Positions 51,883 to 60,680 of a DNA stretch of 64,000 nucleotides are shown here, piece by piece. Position 1 is the first letter of the stretch; each line of letters opens with the position of its first letter. The position numbers and the translations under genes are program-made. The DNA comes from Sutterella faecalis (GTDB taxonomy: Bacteria; Pseudomonadota; Gammaproteobacteria; Burkholderiales; Burkholderiaceae_F): positions 1,798,001 to 1,862,000 of the forward strand of contig NZ_CP040882.1 in assembly GCF_006337085.1 (NCBI RefSeq). Direction: 5' to 3'. The notes beneath the pieces are model-generated. The model worked only from the letters and a program-made list of their open reading frames with translations. It was not told the DNA's origin and ran no database searches.

Positions 51883-53422
51883 GCTGTTTTCTCGTCGTTC
51901 TTTTGTTGCTTGCCTGAGTTTTCTGGCGGCTGCCGGCTCGTGTATAGCCTCGGACCTCTCTGCGCCGCTCACCGCTGCGGAAGTTGCCGCCCCATCGCGA
52001 CAGCTTACCTTCGCTCTTCTTATGCCGCCTGAAGATTCACCTGTGCACGCGGCAGCGCGCATTGTTGGGAATGGCCTGCTGGCTGCAAACCAGACAAGCG
52101 CGCGTCCGGCAAATATTCTCGTCATTGAGGCTCAAAAGGGATCTTCGATTGAAGAGCAGCTGCAGGCGGCAGCGTTTGCAGGCGCTGATGCCGTCATCGG
52201 GCCGATTGAACGCGAAATGGTAAATCGCCTTGTTGAATTGCCCTCGCTGCCGCTTCCCGTCGTTGCGCTCAATTCTGCTGAAAGCACGTCAGGCAAATAT
52301 CCCCCTAAGCTCGTCATTCTGTCTATTTCCACGGAAGCAGAAGCCGAGTGGATAGCCAAACTTGCAATCAGAGCACTCCCGGCTCACACGGAGGCAGGAA
52401 CGCTCCCGAAAGTGGCAATCATTGCCGGAAGCGCTCCCTGGGAAACGAGAATTGCCGAGGCTTATGCCCGCACGCTCACCCATGCGGGCATTGAATACGA
52501 GATTCAAAGGCTTGATCCGGAAAAGCTCACCGAACTTCAGGCACATTTTGAGCCTGTTCTCAATGAGGAAGACGAACAGAAGCTCAATTTGCTCGCTCGG
52601 GAGCAGCTGGCCAAGGCGGAATCAGAAAGCGAACGCAAGCGCATTTCCCGCTCTATTGCCACAATGCGCCGCACGAAGATTGCTACTGCAGAGCCGCCAT
52701 TTCAAGCTGCACTATTTGCGCTGAGCGCCCAGGAAGCGAGCCTCGTAAGGAATCGATTGCCGTTGCGCATGCGCGTCTGGTCGACCTCTGCTACAAACCC
52801 GGGCGACCCTGCTACGAGCTCAACCGCAACCACCCTTGCCTACGACCTGGAAAAGCTCGTCTTTAGTGAATGTCCGCTCGTTGTTCGCTACGACGCACAA
52901 AGCTTCGAAGCCCGCTTTGAGACAGCAATGCCCTATTCACTCTCCGCCAAGCGGCTCTTTGCGCTCGGCGCTGATGCCAGGGAAATCGCGGCTCAGTGGT
53001 CGCAATTGCGTACGCAGATTCAGTATCACGGCGAAACCGGCAGTCTGGAGCTCAACAGACTGAAGAGCCCTGTCATCACCCGCGAGCCGCAGAGCGTTAT
53101 TGTGAGAAACGGCAGGCTCGTTGAAGTACCTCAGGAAGTCGTTGCAAAAACAGAACTACCGAACATTGAGCCTCCTCCCGATCCTGCATCTATGACCTTC
53201 GTTCCGGTAAAAGAAGTTGAGCACAATGTGCGGCGCGAATCAGTGAAGGGCATTGTCATTTCCGATCCCGGCCCTGGACCGGCGCCGACCCCTATGCTTC
53301 AGAAGGAAATGCCTGCGCAAACGTCCTCACCTAACGGACCTGCGGCTCCGTCGCTTGACGGCGTCCCGCTTCCGAGCGACAAGATCGCCCCGAGTGAAAT
53401 GCCCGGAACGCCTCAGCTCTGA
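51881..53422 (+). CDS. lpoA: LpoA-like penicillin-binding protein activator
   Basis: 513 residues. The N terminus LFSRRSFVACLSFLAAAGSC has a signal-like hydrophobic run, a twin-arginine-like SRRSFV and a possible weak lipobox (AAGSC, Cys21). The body is periplasmic-binding-like (FALLMPPEDSPVHAAARIV; GADAVIGPI), as in the C-terminal half of E. coli LpoA, which activates PBP1a; the TPR-like N-terminal half of E. coli LpoA is absent. A Pro-rich C-terminal tail of ~90 residues follows. rsmI divergent from lpoA is the same order as in E. coli. Confidence 0.82.
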   Translation: MLFSRRSFVACLSFLAAAGSCIASDLSAPLTAAEVAAPSRQLTFALLMPPEDSPVHAAARIVGNGLLAANQTSARPANILVIEAQKGSSIEEQLQAAAFAGADAVIGPIEREMVNRLVELPSLPLPVVALNSAESTSGKYPPKLVILSISTEAEAEWIAKLAIRALPAHTEAGTLPKVAIIAGSAPWETRIAEAYARTLTHAGIEYEIQRLDPEKLTELQAHFEPVLNEEDEQKLNLLAREQLAKAESESERKRISRSIATMRRTKIATAEPPFQAALFALSAQEASLVRNRLPLRMRVWSTSATNPGDPATSSTATTLAYDLEKLVFSECPLVVRYDAQSFEARFETAMPYSLSAKRLFALGADAREIAAQWSQLRTQIQYHGETGSLELNRLKSPVITREPQSVIVRNGRLVEVPQEVVAKTELPNIEPPPDPASMTFVPVKEVEHNVRRESVKGIVISDPGPGPAPTPMLQKEMPAQTSSPNGPAAPSLDGVPLPSDKIAPSEMPGTPQL

Positions 53423-53468
53423 CACGCTTGCTTTCGGGCAGAATGCCGGACACGGCTAATGCATCCAG

Positions 53469-53499
53469 GGGCCGGCACATTAAACTGCCGGCCCTTTTA
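53469..53499 (+). terminator. Terminator after lpoA
   Basis: GGGCCGGCA (53469-53477) pairs with TGCCGGCCC (53486-53494), followed by TTTTAT. Confidence 0.85.
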
Positions 53500-53526
53500 T
53501 ATCTCCAACCCACTTCATCCTTTCCC

Positions 53527-55362
53527 ATGGCACTCATCACGCTTTCGGACGCTCACCTCGCCTACGGCGATCTGCCGCTTCTTGACGAAGCTGCGCTCTC
53601 TATAGAACCGGGCGAACGCGTCGGTCTGATCGGCCGCAACGGAACCGGAAAAAGCTCGCTCCTTTCGGTTCTCGCAGGCAGGCAGCTTCTCGATGACGGG
53701 CAGATTCAACGGCAGGACGGACTCATCGTTCACTATGTCGAACAGGAACCCATTCTTCCTGAAGCTCCGACATTCAGAGAAAGCCTTATCGCCCGCGGCA
53801 ATATTGAAAGCATTACGGATGAAAAGGAGAAGTGGCGCCTTTACGCGAAGCTTGACGAAAACCTTTCCCGCTTCGAACTCAATCCCGACGGAGATCCGAA
53901 ACTCGCGTCTGGCGGGGAAAAAAAGCGCGCGGCGCTTGCACTTGCCTTCACGCTTGCGCCTCAGCTCATGCTGCTTGACGAACCGACCAACCATCTCGAT
54001 ATGAGGGCCATATCGCTCCTGGAAAACATCTGTCGGGATGAACTTAAAAACCAGCGCTCGCTCGTCGTCATTACGCATGACCGTACTTTCCTTGACAACG
54101 TTGCAACGCGAATCGTCGAACTTGATCGAGGGACGCTGCGCTCATATCCGGGAAATTTTTCCGCTTATGAAGCGCGAAAGGAAGAGGAGCTTGCCGCAGA
54201 AGCGCTTGAACGCCGCCGATTCGATAAATTCTGGGCACAGGAGGAAGTCTGGATCCGCAAAGGCATTGAAGCTCGCCGGACCCGCAATGAAGGCCGCGTG
54301 CGGCGACTCGAGGCGCTGCGCCGTGAACGCGCGGCACGGCGCGAGCAAATGGGGTCGATTCGCCTTGCGATTGATGCCGGGGAAAAAAGCGGAAAAATCG
54401 TTGCGGAAGTTACCGGACTTTCAAAATCATTCGGCGATCATGTGGTCGTGAAGAACCTCGACTTCACGCTGATGCGCGGCGATCGTCTCGGCTTGATCGG
54501 TCCTAATGGCGCCGGCAAAAGCACCCTTATCAAACTGATTCTCGGGAAGCTAAAACCTGACTCGGGGAAGGTCAAACTCGGCACAAACCTGCAGATCGCC
54601 TACTTCGACCAGCTTCGCGAACAGCTCGACCTCAATAAGACAGTAGCTGAAACCATTGCTCCGGGATCCGACTGGGTCGAAATCGGCGGTGAACGCAAGC
54701 ACGTCATTGCTTATCTCGGCGACTTTCTTTTCCCGCCTCGTCGCGCCAATGTGCGCGTGAGTTCTCTTTCCGGCGGCGAAAGAAACCGCCTTCTCCTGGC
54801 ACGTCTTTTTGCACTGCCTGCCAACCTGCTCGTGCTCGACGAACCGACCAACGATCTCGATATCGACTCTCTCGAACTTCTGGAGCAAACGCTGGCTTCA
54901 TATCCCGGAACGATCATTCTTGTCAGCCACGACCGCCGCTTCCTCGACAACGTCGTCACTGAAGTGCTCGCCCCGGAAGGCAATGGGAAATGGCGTGAAT
55001 ACGTCGGCGGCTATGCGGAATGGTTTGCTCAGCGTCCCGCTGAAGCGCTTCCGGTGAAAAAAGCACCCGCCCCGAAGGATGAGGAGAAGAAAGCCAAACC
55101 CAAGCCGCAGGTTCAGCAGAAAATCAAACTCTCCTGGCGAGAAAGCCGGGAGCTTGAAGCTCTTCCAGAAAAGCTTGAAGCCCTCGAAAAGGAACAGTCC
55201 GACCTTATTGCCCGCATGAGCGAGGGGAGCTATCACACAAAGCCCGTGGAAGAAATCAAGGCCGACAAGAGCCGTCTGGATGCTCTGGAAGTCGAAATCA
55301 GCGCGGGTTATGCGCGCTGGGAAGAACTCTCCGCAAAGGCGGATGAGGCAGCCAGGGCCTGA
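53527..55362 (+). CDS. uup: ABC-F ATPase Uup
   Basis: 611 residues from ATG 53527 (MALITLSDAHLAYG). Two ABC cassettes: Walker A GRNGTGKSS with LASGGEKKRAALA, then GPNGAGKST with LSGGERNRLLLA; the linker is Arg/Glu rich. The C terminus (about residues 530-611) is a coiled coil typical of Uup. ABC-F proteins of this group bind ribosomes or DNA and affect precise transposon excision. It is followed within 30 bases by an insertion sequence. Confidence 0.93.
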   Translation: MALITLSDAHLAYGDLPLLDEAALSIEPGERVGLIGRNGTGKSSLLSVLAGRQLLDDGQIQRQDGLIVHYVEQEPILPEAPTFRESLIARGNIESITDEKEKWRLYAKLDENLSRFELNPDGDPKLASGGEKKRAALALAFTLAPQLMLLDEPTNHLDMRAISLLENICRDELKNQRSLVVITHDRTFLDNVATRIVELDRGTLRSYPGNFSAYEARKEEELAAEALERRRFDKFWAQEEVWIRKGIEARRTRNEGRVRRLEALRRERAARREQMGSIRLAIDAGEKSGKIVAEVTGLSKSFGDHVVVKNLDFTLMRGDRLGLIGPNGAGKSTLIKLILGKLKPDSGKVKLGTNLQIAYFDQLREQLDLNKTVAETIAPGSDWVEIGGERKHVIAYLGDFLFPPRRANVRVSSLSGGERNRLLLARLFALPANLLVLDEPTNDLDIDSLELLEQTLASYPGTIILVSHDRRFLDNVVTEVLAPEGNGKWREYVGGYAEWFAQRPAEALPVKKAPAPKDEEKKAKPKPQVQQKIKLSWRESRELEALPEKLEALEKEQSDLIARMSEGSYHTKPVEEIKADKSRLDALEVEISAGYARWEELSAKADEAARA

Positions 55363-55390
55363 TTTTTTCTAATCCCTTTTCCTTTATACG

Positions 55391-55426
55391 AAAAGACCGG
55401 TTCTGACGCATAACCCAAACTCCCGG
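55391..55426 (+). repeat. Left terminal inverted repeat of the IS
   Basis: Begins AAAAGACCGGTTCTGACGCA and ends with CAAACTCCCG; pairs with the right repeat on the opposite strand. Confidence 0.85.
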
Positions 55427-55429
55427 CCT

Positions 55430-55564
55430 CTAGCACCATCGGGTATTGACTCAAGTTAAAAGGTGCCAAAACTTTCTTTTTAATCCCGTGTTTTCTATAA
55501 AAAATGAAAACGCGGGATTTATTTTGGCAGTATAATAGCTCTACTCTATTTTAGAGTTGGTGCT
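55430..55564 (+). promoter_or_regulatory. IS leader with insulating hairpin and promoter
   Basis: TAGCACCA (55431-55438) and TGGTGCTA (55557-55564) form an outer inverted repeat. Inside, ATCCCGTGTTTTC (55483-55495) pairs with GAAAACGCGGGAT (55506-55518), 12-13 pairs, and TATAAT at 55531-55536 gives a -10. The hairpin could block read-through from uup. Confidence 0.55.
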
Positions 55565-57487
55565 ATGAAAAGCGGTAACAAAAAACAACTCACCGGTTTC
55601 TCCGTGCAGAAGGATGGGGAGACTGAAAAGTGGCATGTTTTCCTGAGAACCAATCGCCGGTCCGGCTATCAGTACGTCGTGGCTGAGACTAATCATTGGG
55701 ACAAGGAGAAGAAGCAGGCCCGCGTGACGGGGCGTCAGATGGTCGGCCGCATTCAGCCAACCAATGAGATCACCGTGTCCCCCAGGTTCCGCAAAAGATT
55801 TCCCCAATTCACACAGCCCGAACTCTTCTTTTGGGAAGGTCAGCTGCTCTCGCGATCTGAGTATCTTTCTGCCAATCCAAATGCTCAGCAGGAATGGGAT
55901 GAGCTGGAGGCGCAGCAGCAGAAAGACGCGAAGGAAGCCGCCGCAAAGGCGCAGCTGCTGGCTTCCGGCGAGGAACTGGAACCGGATCCGCTTGAGGAAA
56001 TGCGTCAGGCGCGCCGTTATCTCCGCATCGGCAAGCCCTGGGCTGCATGGATGACGCTGCTCAACTGCGGCATGCTCGATGCCCTTGTGGGCATTTTCGG
56101 CGCGGATGACGGACTGCTTCTTGCTCAGTTGGCCGTCTATGTCTTCGACCAGGGACCTGCCATGGATCGATTTGAGGATTGGGCCGCTGCCACAGGGCTT
56201 CCTCGACTGCAGCCTGTTTCCGGGCAGAGGATTTCAGAGCTTCTCAGCCGAATTGATCAGAGCAAAATCGACGCCTTTTTCAAGACGCGCTACGACGCTG
56301 CGCGCGAGAGGTTCTTTGCTCGCCAGCGAGCACAGACCAGCTCCGGCGAAGACGCCGGAGAGCCTCAGCAGCCGTTCCTCGTCGCCTTCGACAGCACAGG
56401 CATCAGTACATTTTCCACAACCATCGATCAAGCGGAGTACGGCCACGCCAAGCAGAACCCGGAGCTCAAGCAGGTCAATCTGATGCTTCTATGCGATGAG
56501 GAAACGGGCGAGGCCATCTTCGCTTACAGCTACTGGGGATCCATCAATGACTCAAAGGCGTTTGTCCCCATTCTGAAGCACATGATTTCCGCCGGCTTCG
56601 ATCTGTCCTTTGTGACGTTTGTTACGGATCGCGGCTTCAGGAATCCGTTTGCCACGCAATTCCTGCTTGATCATCACATTGGATTCGTCCAGGGCATTCC
56701 CATCGTTGAAGACTCCGTCAAGAAGCTGTTCCGCCAGCACCGGGATCTGCTCACGCAGAACGGCTACATGAACGGCGACACGGGATTTGTTGAAATGGCT
56801 CTCAGCCCCTCGGAGGCTGAAGCCTGGACGGAAAATTTACCGGGGGTGAAGCCTATTCAGCGCAAGGTCTTCATTTACCTCTATTACAATCCCCTGACCA
56901 ACAGTTTCGCAGCGCGACGCCTAGCCAAGGATGTCGAGGATGCGCTCAAGGTTCTGAATTCGGGCAGGAAACTGGACCCCCGTCTGGCTCAGCGTACGGC
57001 CAATTGCATCGGAGAGAAGGAATCCGATAAGGGTCATAAGGTTTACTACCGCAAGGCGCAGGTTATGACGCGGAAGACCGAGTTTGAAGGGTGCCTGGCC
57101 ATCCGAACGGATCGGTATTTGTCTGCGGCTCAAGTGTTTACGATCTACTCGGACCGCAACAACATCGAACGCACCTTCCGGGAGCTGAAGGTCGAGGAAG
57201 ATGCGCGCCGCCTGATGGCAACGCAGACTGCCTTTGAGGGAAAGCTGTTCGTTTATGAACTGGCCCAGTCAATCTATAGACAGGTAGCCATGCAGGCTCG
57301 AAAGAAGCAGGCTGTTCTGCCTGGGAACTCATTGAACAAGCTTCTGGCAGCCATTGAGCCGGTAGTGGCTGTGCGTGTGGGGAACAGCCGTGAATGGAGG
57401 GTGGATCTGCTGACCAGGCGGCAGACTCAGGTCTATGAGCAGATCGGCGTCACCCCTCCCGCGGGGAAGCACTACTTTTGGTGCTAG
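55565..57487 (+). CDS. DDE transposase, IS4/IS1634 superfamily
   Basis: 640 residues, intact. The DDE triad can be placed at Asp276 (VAFDSTGIS), Asp355 (VTDRGFRNP) and Glu535 (NNIERTFRELK). The region SYWGSINDSKAFVPIL between is typical of the IS4-like fold. An ~110-residue Gln/Glu/Ala-rich helical stretch (about 110-150) occurs before the core. The frame is unbroken, so the element may still be active. The IS family is judged from motifs; finer placement needs a search. Confidence 0.9.
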   Translation: MKSGNKKQLTGFSVQKDGETEKWHVFLRTNRRSGYQYVVAETNHWDKEKKQARVTGRQMVGRIQPTNEITVSPRFRKRFPQFTQPELFFWEGQLLSRSEYLSANPNAQQEWDELEAQQQKDAKEAAAKAQLLASGEELEPDPLEEMRQARRYLRIGKPWAAWMTLLNCGMLDALVGIFGADDGLLLAQLAVYVFDQGPAMDRFEDWAAATGLPRLQPVSGQRISELLSRIDQSKIDAFFKTRYDAARERFFARQRAQTSSGEDAGEPQQPFLVAFDSTGISTFSTTIDQAEYGHAKQNPELKQVNLMLLCDEETGEAIFAYSYWGSINDSKAFVPILKHMISAGFDLSFVTFVTDRGFRNPFATQFLLDHHIGFVQGIPIVEDSVKKLFRQHRDLLTQNGYMNGDTGFVEMALSPSEAEAWTENLPGVKPIQRKVFIYLYYNPLTNSFAARRLAKDVEDALKVLNSGRKLDPRLAQRTANCIGEKESDKGHKVYYRKAQVMTRKTEFEGCLAIRTDRYLSAAQVFTIYSDRNNIERTFRELKVEEDARRLMATQTAFEGKLFVYELAQSIYRQVAMQARKKQAVLPGNSLNKLLAAIEPVVAVRVGNSREWRVDLLTRRQTQVYEQIGVTPPAGKHYFWC

Positions 57488-57491
57488 CCCA

Positions 57492-57527
57492 CGGGAGTTT
57501 GGGGCATAAAGCTCAGACCGGTCTTTT
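57492..57527 (-). repeat. Right terminal inverted repeat of the IS
   Basis: On the minus strand it reads AAAAGACCGGTCTGAGCTTT and then CCCCAAACTCCCG, matching the left end with a few differences. Confidence 0.85.
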
Positions 57528-57548
57528 GCCATCCTGCAGCAGGGCCTG

Positions 57549-58472
57549 TTATTCCGCGCCCTTCACAAAGCCCTTAACAGAAAGATAGCGCTCGCCCGTA
57601 TCGAAGTTCATGAGAAGGATCCTGGCATTCTTATTGAGTTTCGGCAGCAGACCCGAAACTGCCGCCAGCACAGCACCCGTGGAAATGCCGACGAGGAGAC
57701 CTTCTTTCGCTGCCGCAAGTTGAGCGTAAGCGAATGCATCATCATCGGCTACATCAAGGAATTCATCAATCGCTGCGCGATCCAGGTTCTCCGGGATGAA
57801 ATTGGCGCCAATGCCCTGGATGCGATGCGGTCCCGCCTTCCCTTCCGTAAGAAGCGGACTCGACTTAGGTTCAACCGCATAGGTGCGAAGCTTCGGCCAG
57901 GCTTTCTTGAGCACCCGGGAAATGCCGGAGACATTGCCGCCCGTGCCAAATGCAGAAATGAATGCATCCAGTCCTTCCGGGAAATCCTTCAGGATTTCAG
58001 GTCCCGTGTGAAGCTCATGCGCGCGCGGGTTGCTTGGATTGCTGAATTGACCCGCAACCCAGGCACCGGGGATTTCCTGCGCAAGTTCTGCGGCGCGATC
58101 GACTGCACCCTTCATGCCGAGCTTGCCCGGGGTAAGCACGAGTTCTGCACCATAAGCCTGCGCCAGGAGGCGACGCTCAATGCTCATGGACTCAGGCATG
58201 ACAAGAATCATGCGATATCCGAGAACCGCGCTCACCATAGCGAGTCCGACGCCGGTATTGCCGGAAGTCGGCTCAATAATGGTGCCGCCAGCCTTCAGTT
58301 CTCCCCTGGCTTCCGCATCCCGAACCATCTGAAGCGCAATGCGGTCCTTGATGGAGCCGCCGGGATTCCCCCTTTCCAGCTTCATCCAGACTTCGTTTTC
58401 CGGGAACAGCCGCGACAAACGTACGACCGGCGTATTGCCGATAAGATCAAGCACCGAGGATACTTTGCTCAT
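57549..58472 (-). CDS. cysK: Cysteine synthase (O-acetylserine sulfhydrylase)
   Basis: 307 residues from ATG 58472 (GGAG nine bases upstream); an in-frame ATG at 58487 would add five residues. The PLP lysine lies in NPGGSIKDRIA, the substrate loop is EPTSGNTGVGLA and the phosphate loop GTGGNVSGIS. MPESMSIERR and GPHRIQGIGANFIPENLD are closer to CysK than to CysM. It forms cysteine from O-acetylserine and sulfide. It is divergent from an acyl-CoA synthetase gene. Confidence 0.94.
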   Translation of the reverse strand: MSKVSSVLDLIGNTPVVRLSRLFPENEVWMKLERGNPGGSIKDRIALQMVRDAEARGELKAGGTIIEPTSGNTGVGLAMVSAVLGYRMILVMPESMSIERRLLAQAYGAELVLTPGKLGMKGAVDRAAELAQEIPGAWVAGQFSNPSNPRAHELHTGPEILKDFPEGLDAFISAFGTGGNVSGISRVLKKAWPKLRTYAVEPKSSPLLTEGKAGPHRIQGIGANFIPENLDRAAIDEFLDVADDDAFAYAQLAAAKEGLLVGISTGAVLAAVSGLLPKLNKNARILLMNFDTGERYLSVKGFVKGAE

Positions 58473-58487
58473 AGGAATATTCTCCAT

Positions 58488-58714
58488 ATCGTCTCATTCA
58501 GCCCTGCCGAACGTGACGTTCAATTTCTATTGACGCTTAGGATGATATGCCTTTTACGGAAGAATGTCAGGGTATTCCCTTAAATGAGATGCCTCCAAAC
58601 AGCTCTTTTCTGATATAGCTTTACAGATTGTCATACTGGGCTCAGTGTTTCTGCATAGACAGAAACTGTTAGTAAGAGCCTGCCCAAAGAAAAACAAATA
58701 GGATCCAGTACGCC
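58488..58714. other. Divergent promoter region cysK / acyl-CoA synthetase
   Basis: No gene. A palindrome GAACGTGACGTTC (58509-58521) lies 37 bases before cysK and a hairpin CAGTGTTTCTG/CAGAAACTG (58643-58668, two-base bulge) lies before the synthetase gene; either may be an operator. Confidence 0.4.
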
Positions 58715-60547
58715 ATGGGCCGATCAAGTGAACTCGATGGACTGACTACGCTCCCGGAGCTTCTCACTCACAGCATTCGCAAATGGGGAGACCGCGAGGC
58801 ACTTAGGCAGTTCGACCGCTCCTCAAGCACGTGGGAAAGCTGGAGCTATAAAGAACTCGGTGAACACGTTCTTGAGTGGCGCCGCGCCTATTCCGCCATG
58901 GGACTTCGCCCCGGCGACCGCATCGCGATTCTGATGCCCAACGGACGGGACCACGTATGCGCCGACCAGGCCGCTCTCGCGAACGGACTCATCCCTGTTC
59001 CCCTGCATGCAATCGACACGCCGGGCGCAAGTGCCTTCATCATGATCGACAGCCAGGCATGCACGCTTGTAACCAACAAGCTTTCGCGCTGGAAGCAGAT
59101 CCGGGCGACCGGCGTGCAGATGCCGGATCTAAGCACGGTGCTCATCACCGATCCAGGCGAAACTGAAGACCATGAAGACGGGCGTTTTCATGTCAAGAGC
59201 CTTGCTTCAGTCCTGGAGCTCGGTAAAAGCGTTTCTGCGGACAGCCTTCCCGCCGGTCCGCTTGAAGACGACCTTGCCGGCATCGTCTACACCTCCGGCA
59301 CCACAGGTCGGCCGAAGGGCGTCATGCTCACGCACCGCAATATCGTGAGCAACGTCAAGGCAACGCTCGAATGCGTGTCTCCCCGCGAAGGCGATACATT
59401 CCTCTCCTTCCTGCCGCTCTCGCACACGTTTGAACGTACGGCCGGCTACTATCTTGCGCTCGCCACTGGATGCGTCATCGCGTACAACCGCTCGGTGCTG
59501 CTCCTCGCAGAAGATCTCAAGGTCATTCGTCCGACCGTCATCATCTCAGTACCGCGCGTCTACGAGCGCATTTATGCGCGCGTTCAGGACAAGCTTCGCA
59601 AATCCAAACCTATTGCACGCAAGCTTTTCGACTGGGCGGTCGAAGTTGGCTGGCGCGATTTCTGCCGCCGCAACCGTTTGCCGGTAGAGGAAAGCTCTCG
59701 CGCCTGGTTGGACGGCATCATTCGACTGACGCTCGTGCGCCGTATGGCCGACATGCTTCTCTCTCAGTTCGGCGGCCGGCTTCGCATTGCCATTTCCGGC
59801 GGCGCAGCGCTGAACCACAAGGTTGCCCGCGCATTCTGCGGTCTTGGTCTGCCGATCATTCAAGGCTACGGCATGACGGAAGCGAGTCCGATCATTGCCG
59901 GCAACTGTGTTGAATTCAATCAGCCCAACACCGTCGGCAAGCCTTTCTGCAATGTTGAGGTTCGTCTTGCCGAAGGCAACGAAATCCAGATCCGCGGGCC
60001 TTCCATCATGAAGGGCTACTGGCATCGTCCGGCAGATACAGCGGCCGCTTTTACAAAGGATGGCTGGCTTCATACGGGTGATGTGGGTGAATTCAATTCA
60101 GACGGCATGCTCTGCATCAAAGGCCGCATCAAGGAAATCATCGTCACCTCAACAGGCGAAAAAATTCCTCCTGCCGATCTCGAATCCGCCATTGAAACGG
60201 ATCCGCTCTTCGAGCAGTGCTACGTTGTCGGAGAAAACCGCCCGTATCTCACGCTTATCACCTGCGTGAATAAGGACGAATGGGCAAGATTCGCCGAATC
60301 GCTCGGCCTCGACCCCAACGATCCGCAAAGTCTGAACAACCCGGCCGCCCGCACCTCAGCGCTCAAGCGCGCCAAGGCAGCGGCTTCAGACTTCCCGAAC
60401 TATGCGCTTCCCCGTGCAGTTCTCCTGACGAATGAACCGTGGACCATCGAAAACGGCCTCATTACGCCTACGCTCAAACTTAAGCGTGGTCCGTTGTCGA
60501 ACAAGTTCGAAGCTGAGATTGCCCGCGTCTATGCCACGCATGGCTGA
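58715..60547 (+). CDS. AMP-dependent long-chain acyl-CoA synthetase-like protein
   Basis: 610 residues. The adenylate-forming motifs are clear: P-loop IVYTSGTTGRPKGVMLTHRN, GYGMTEASPI, GWLHTGDVGEF, and the C-terminal KGRIKEIIVTSTGEKIPPAD. It resembles COG1022 long-chain acyl-CoA synthetases, which activate fatty acids with ATP and CoA. Located alone between cysK and a radical SAM gene, with a terminator behind it. The chain-length preference is unknown. Confidence 0.9.
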   Translation: MGRSSELDGLTTLPELLTHSIRKWGDREALRQFDRSSSTWESWSYKELGEHVLEWRRAYSAMGLRPGDRIAILMPNGRDHVCADQAALANGLIPVPLHAIDTPGASAFIMIDSQACTLVTNKLSRWKQIRATGVQMPDLSTVLITDPGETEDHEDGRFHVKSLASVLELGKSVSADSLPAGPLEDDLAGIVYTSGTTGRPKGVMLTHRNIVSNVKATLECVSPREGDTFLSFLPLSHTFERTAGYYLALATGCVIAYNRSVLLLAEDLKVIRPTVIISVPRVYERIYARVQDKLRKSKPIARKLFDWAVEVGWRDFCRRNRLPVEESSRAWLDGIIRLTLVRRMADMLLSQFGGRLRIAISGGAALNHKVARAFCGLGLPIIQGYGMTEASPIIAGNCVEFNQPNTVGKPFCNVEVRLAEGNEIQIRGPSIMKGYWHRPADTAAAFTKDGWLHTGDVGEFNSDGMLCIKGRIKEIIVTSTGEKIPPADLESAIETDPLFEQCYVVGENRPYLTLITCVNKDEWARFAESLGLDPNDPQSLNNPAARTSALKRAKAAASDFPNYALPRAVLLTNEPWTIENGLITPTLKLKRGPLSNKFEAEIARVYATHG

Positions 60548-60579
60548 TCCGGTAGACAACAAATCGTACTCATAGTTGA

Positions 60580-60615
60580 GCCGGCTCTTTTCATGCGAGA
60601 AGAGTCGGTTTTTTT
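60580..60615 (+). terminator. Terminator after the acyl-CoA synthetase gene
   Basis: CCGGCTCTT pairs with AAGAGTCGG (60581-60589/60600-60608, one wobble), followed by seven T's. Confidence 0.85.
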
Positions 60616-60680
60616 AAGCCTATTGCGTTCCTGAGCCGCTTAGAATCGCTTCCTTCAGAACTACCCTTTTCCGCGTCTTC

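Larger units (their letters stand above)
55391..57527 (+). mobile_element. Complete insertion sequence (IS4/IS1634-type)
   Basis: About 2.14 kb with imperfect terminal inverted repeats of ~36 bases that share AAAAGACCGGT, then CTGA, then CCCAAACTCCCG. It encodes one long transposase. It lies in the gap between convergent uup and cysK and disrupts no visible gene. No target-site duplication is evident (flanks ATACG and GCCAT). Confidence 0.85.

Noticed and set aside
51883..52125. 81-codon N-terminal extension of RsmI
   Set aside because: It lies antisense within lpoA and does not resemble any RsmI N terminus.
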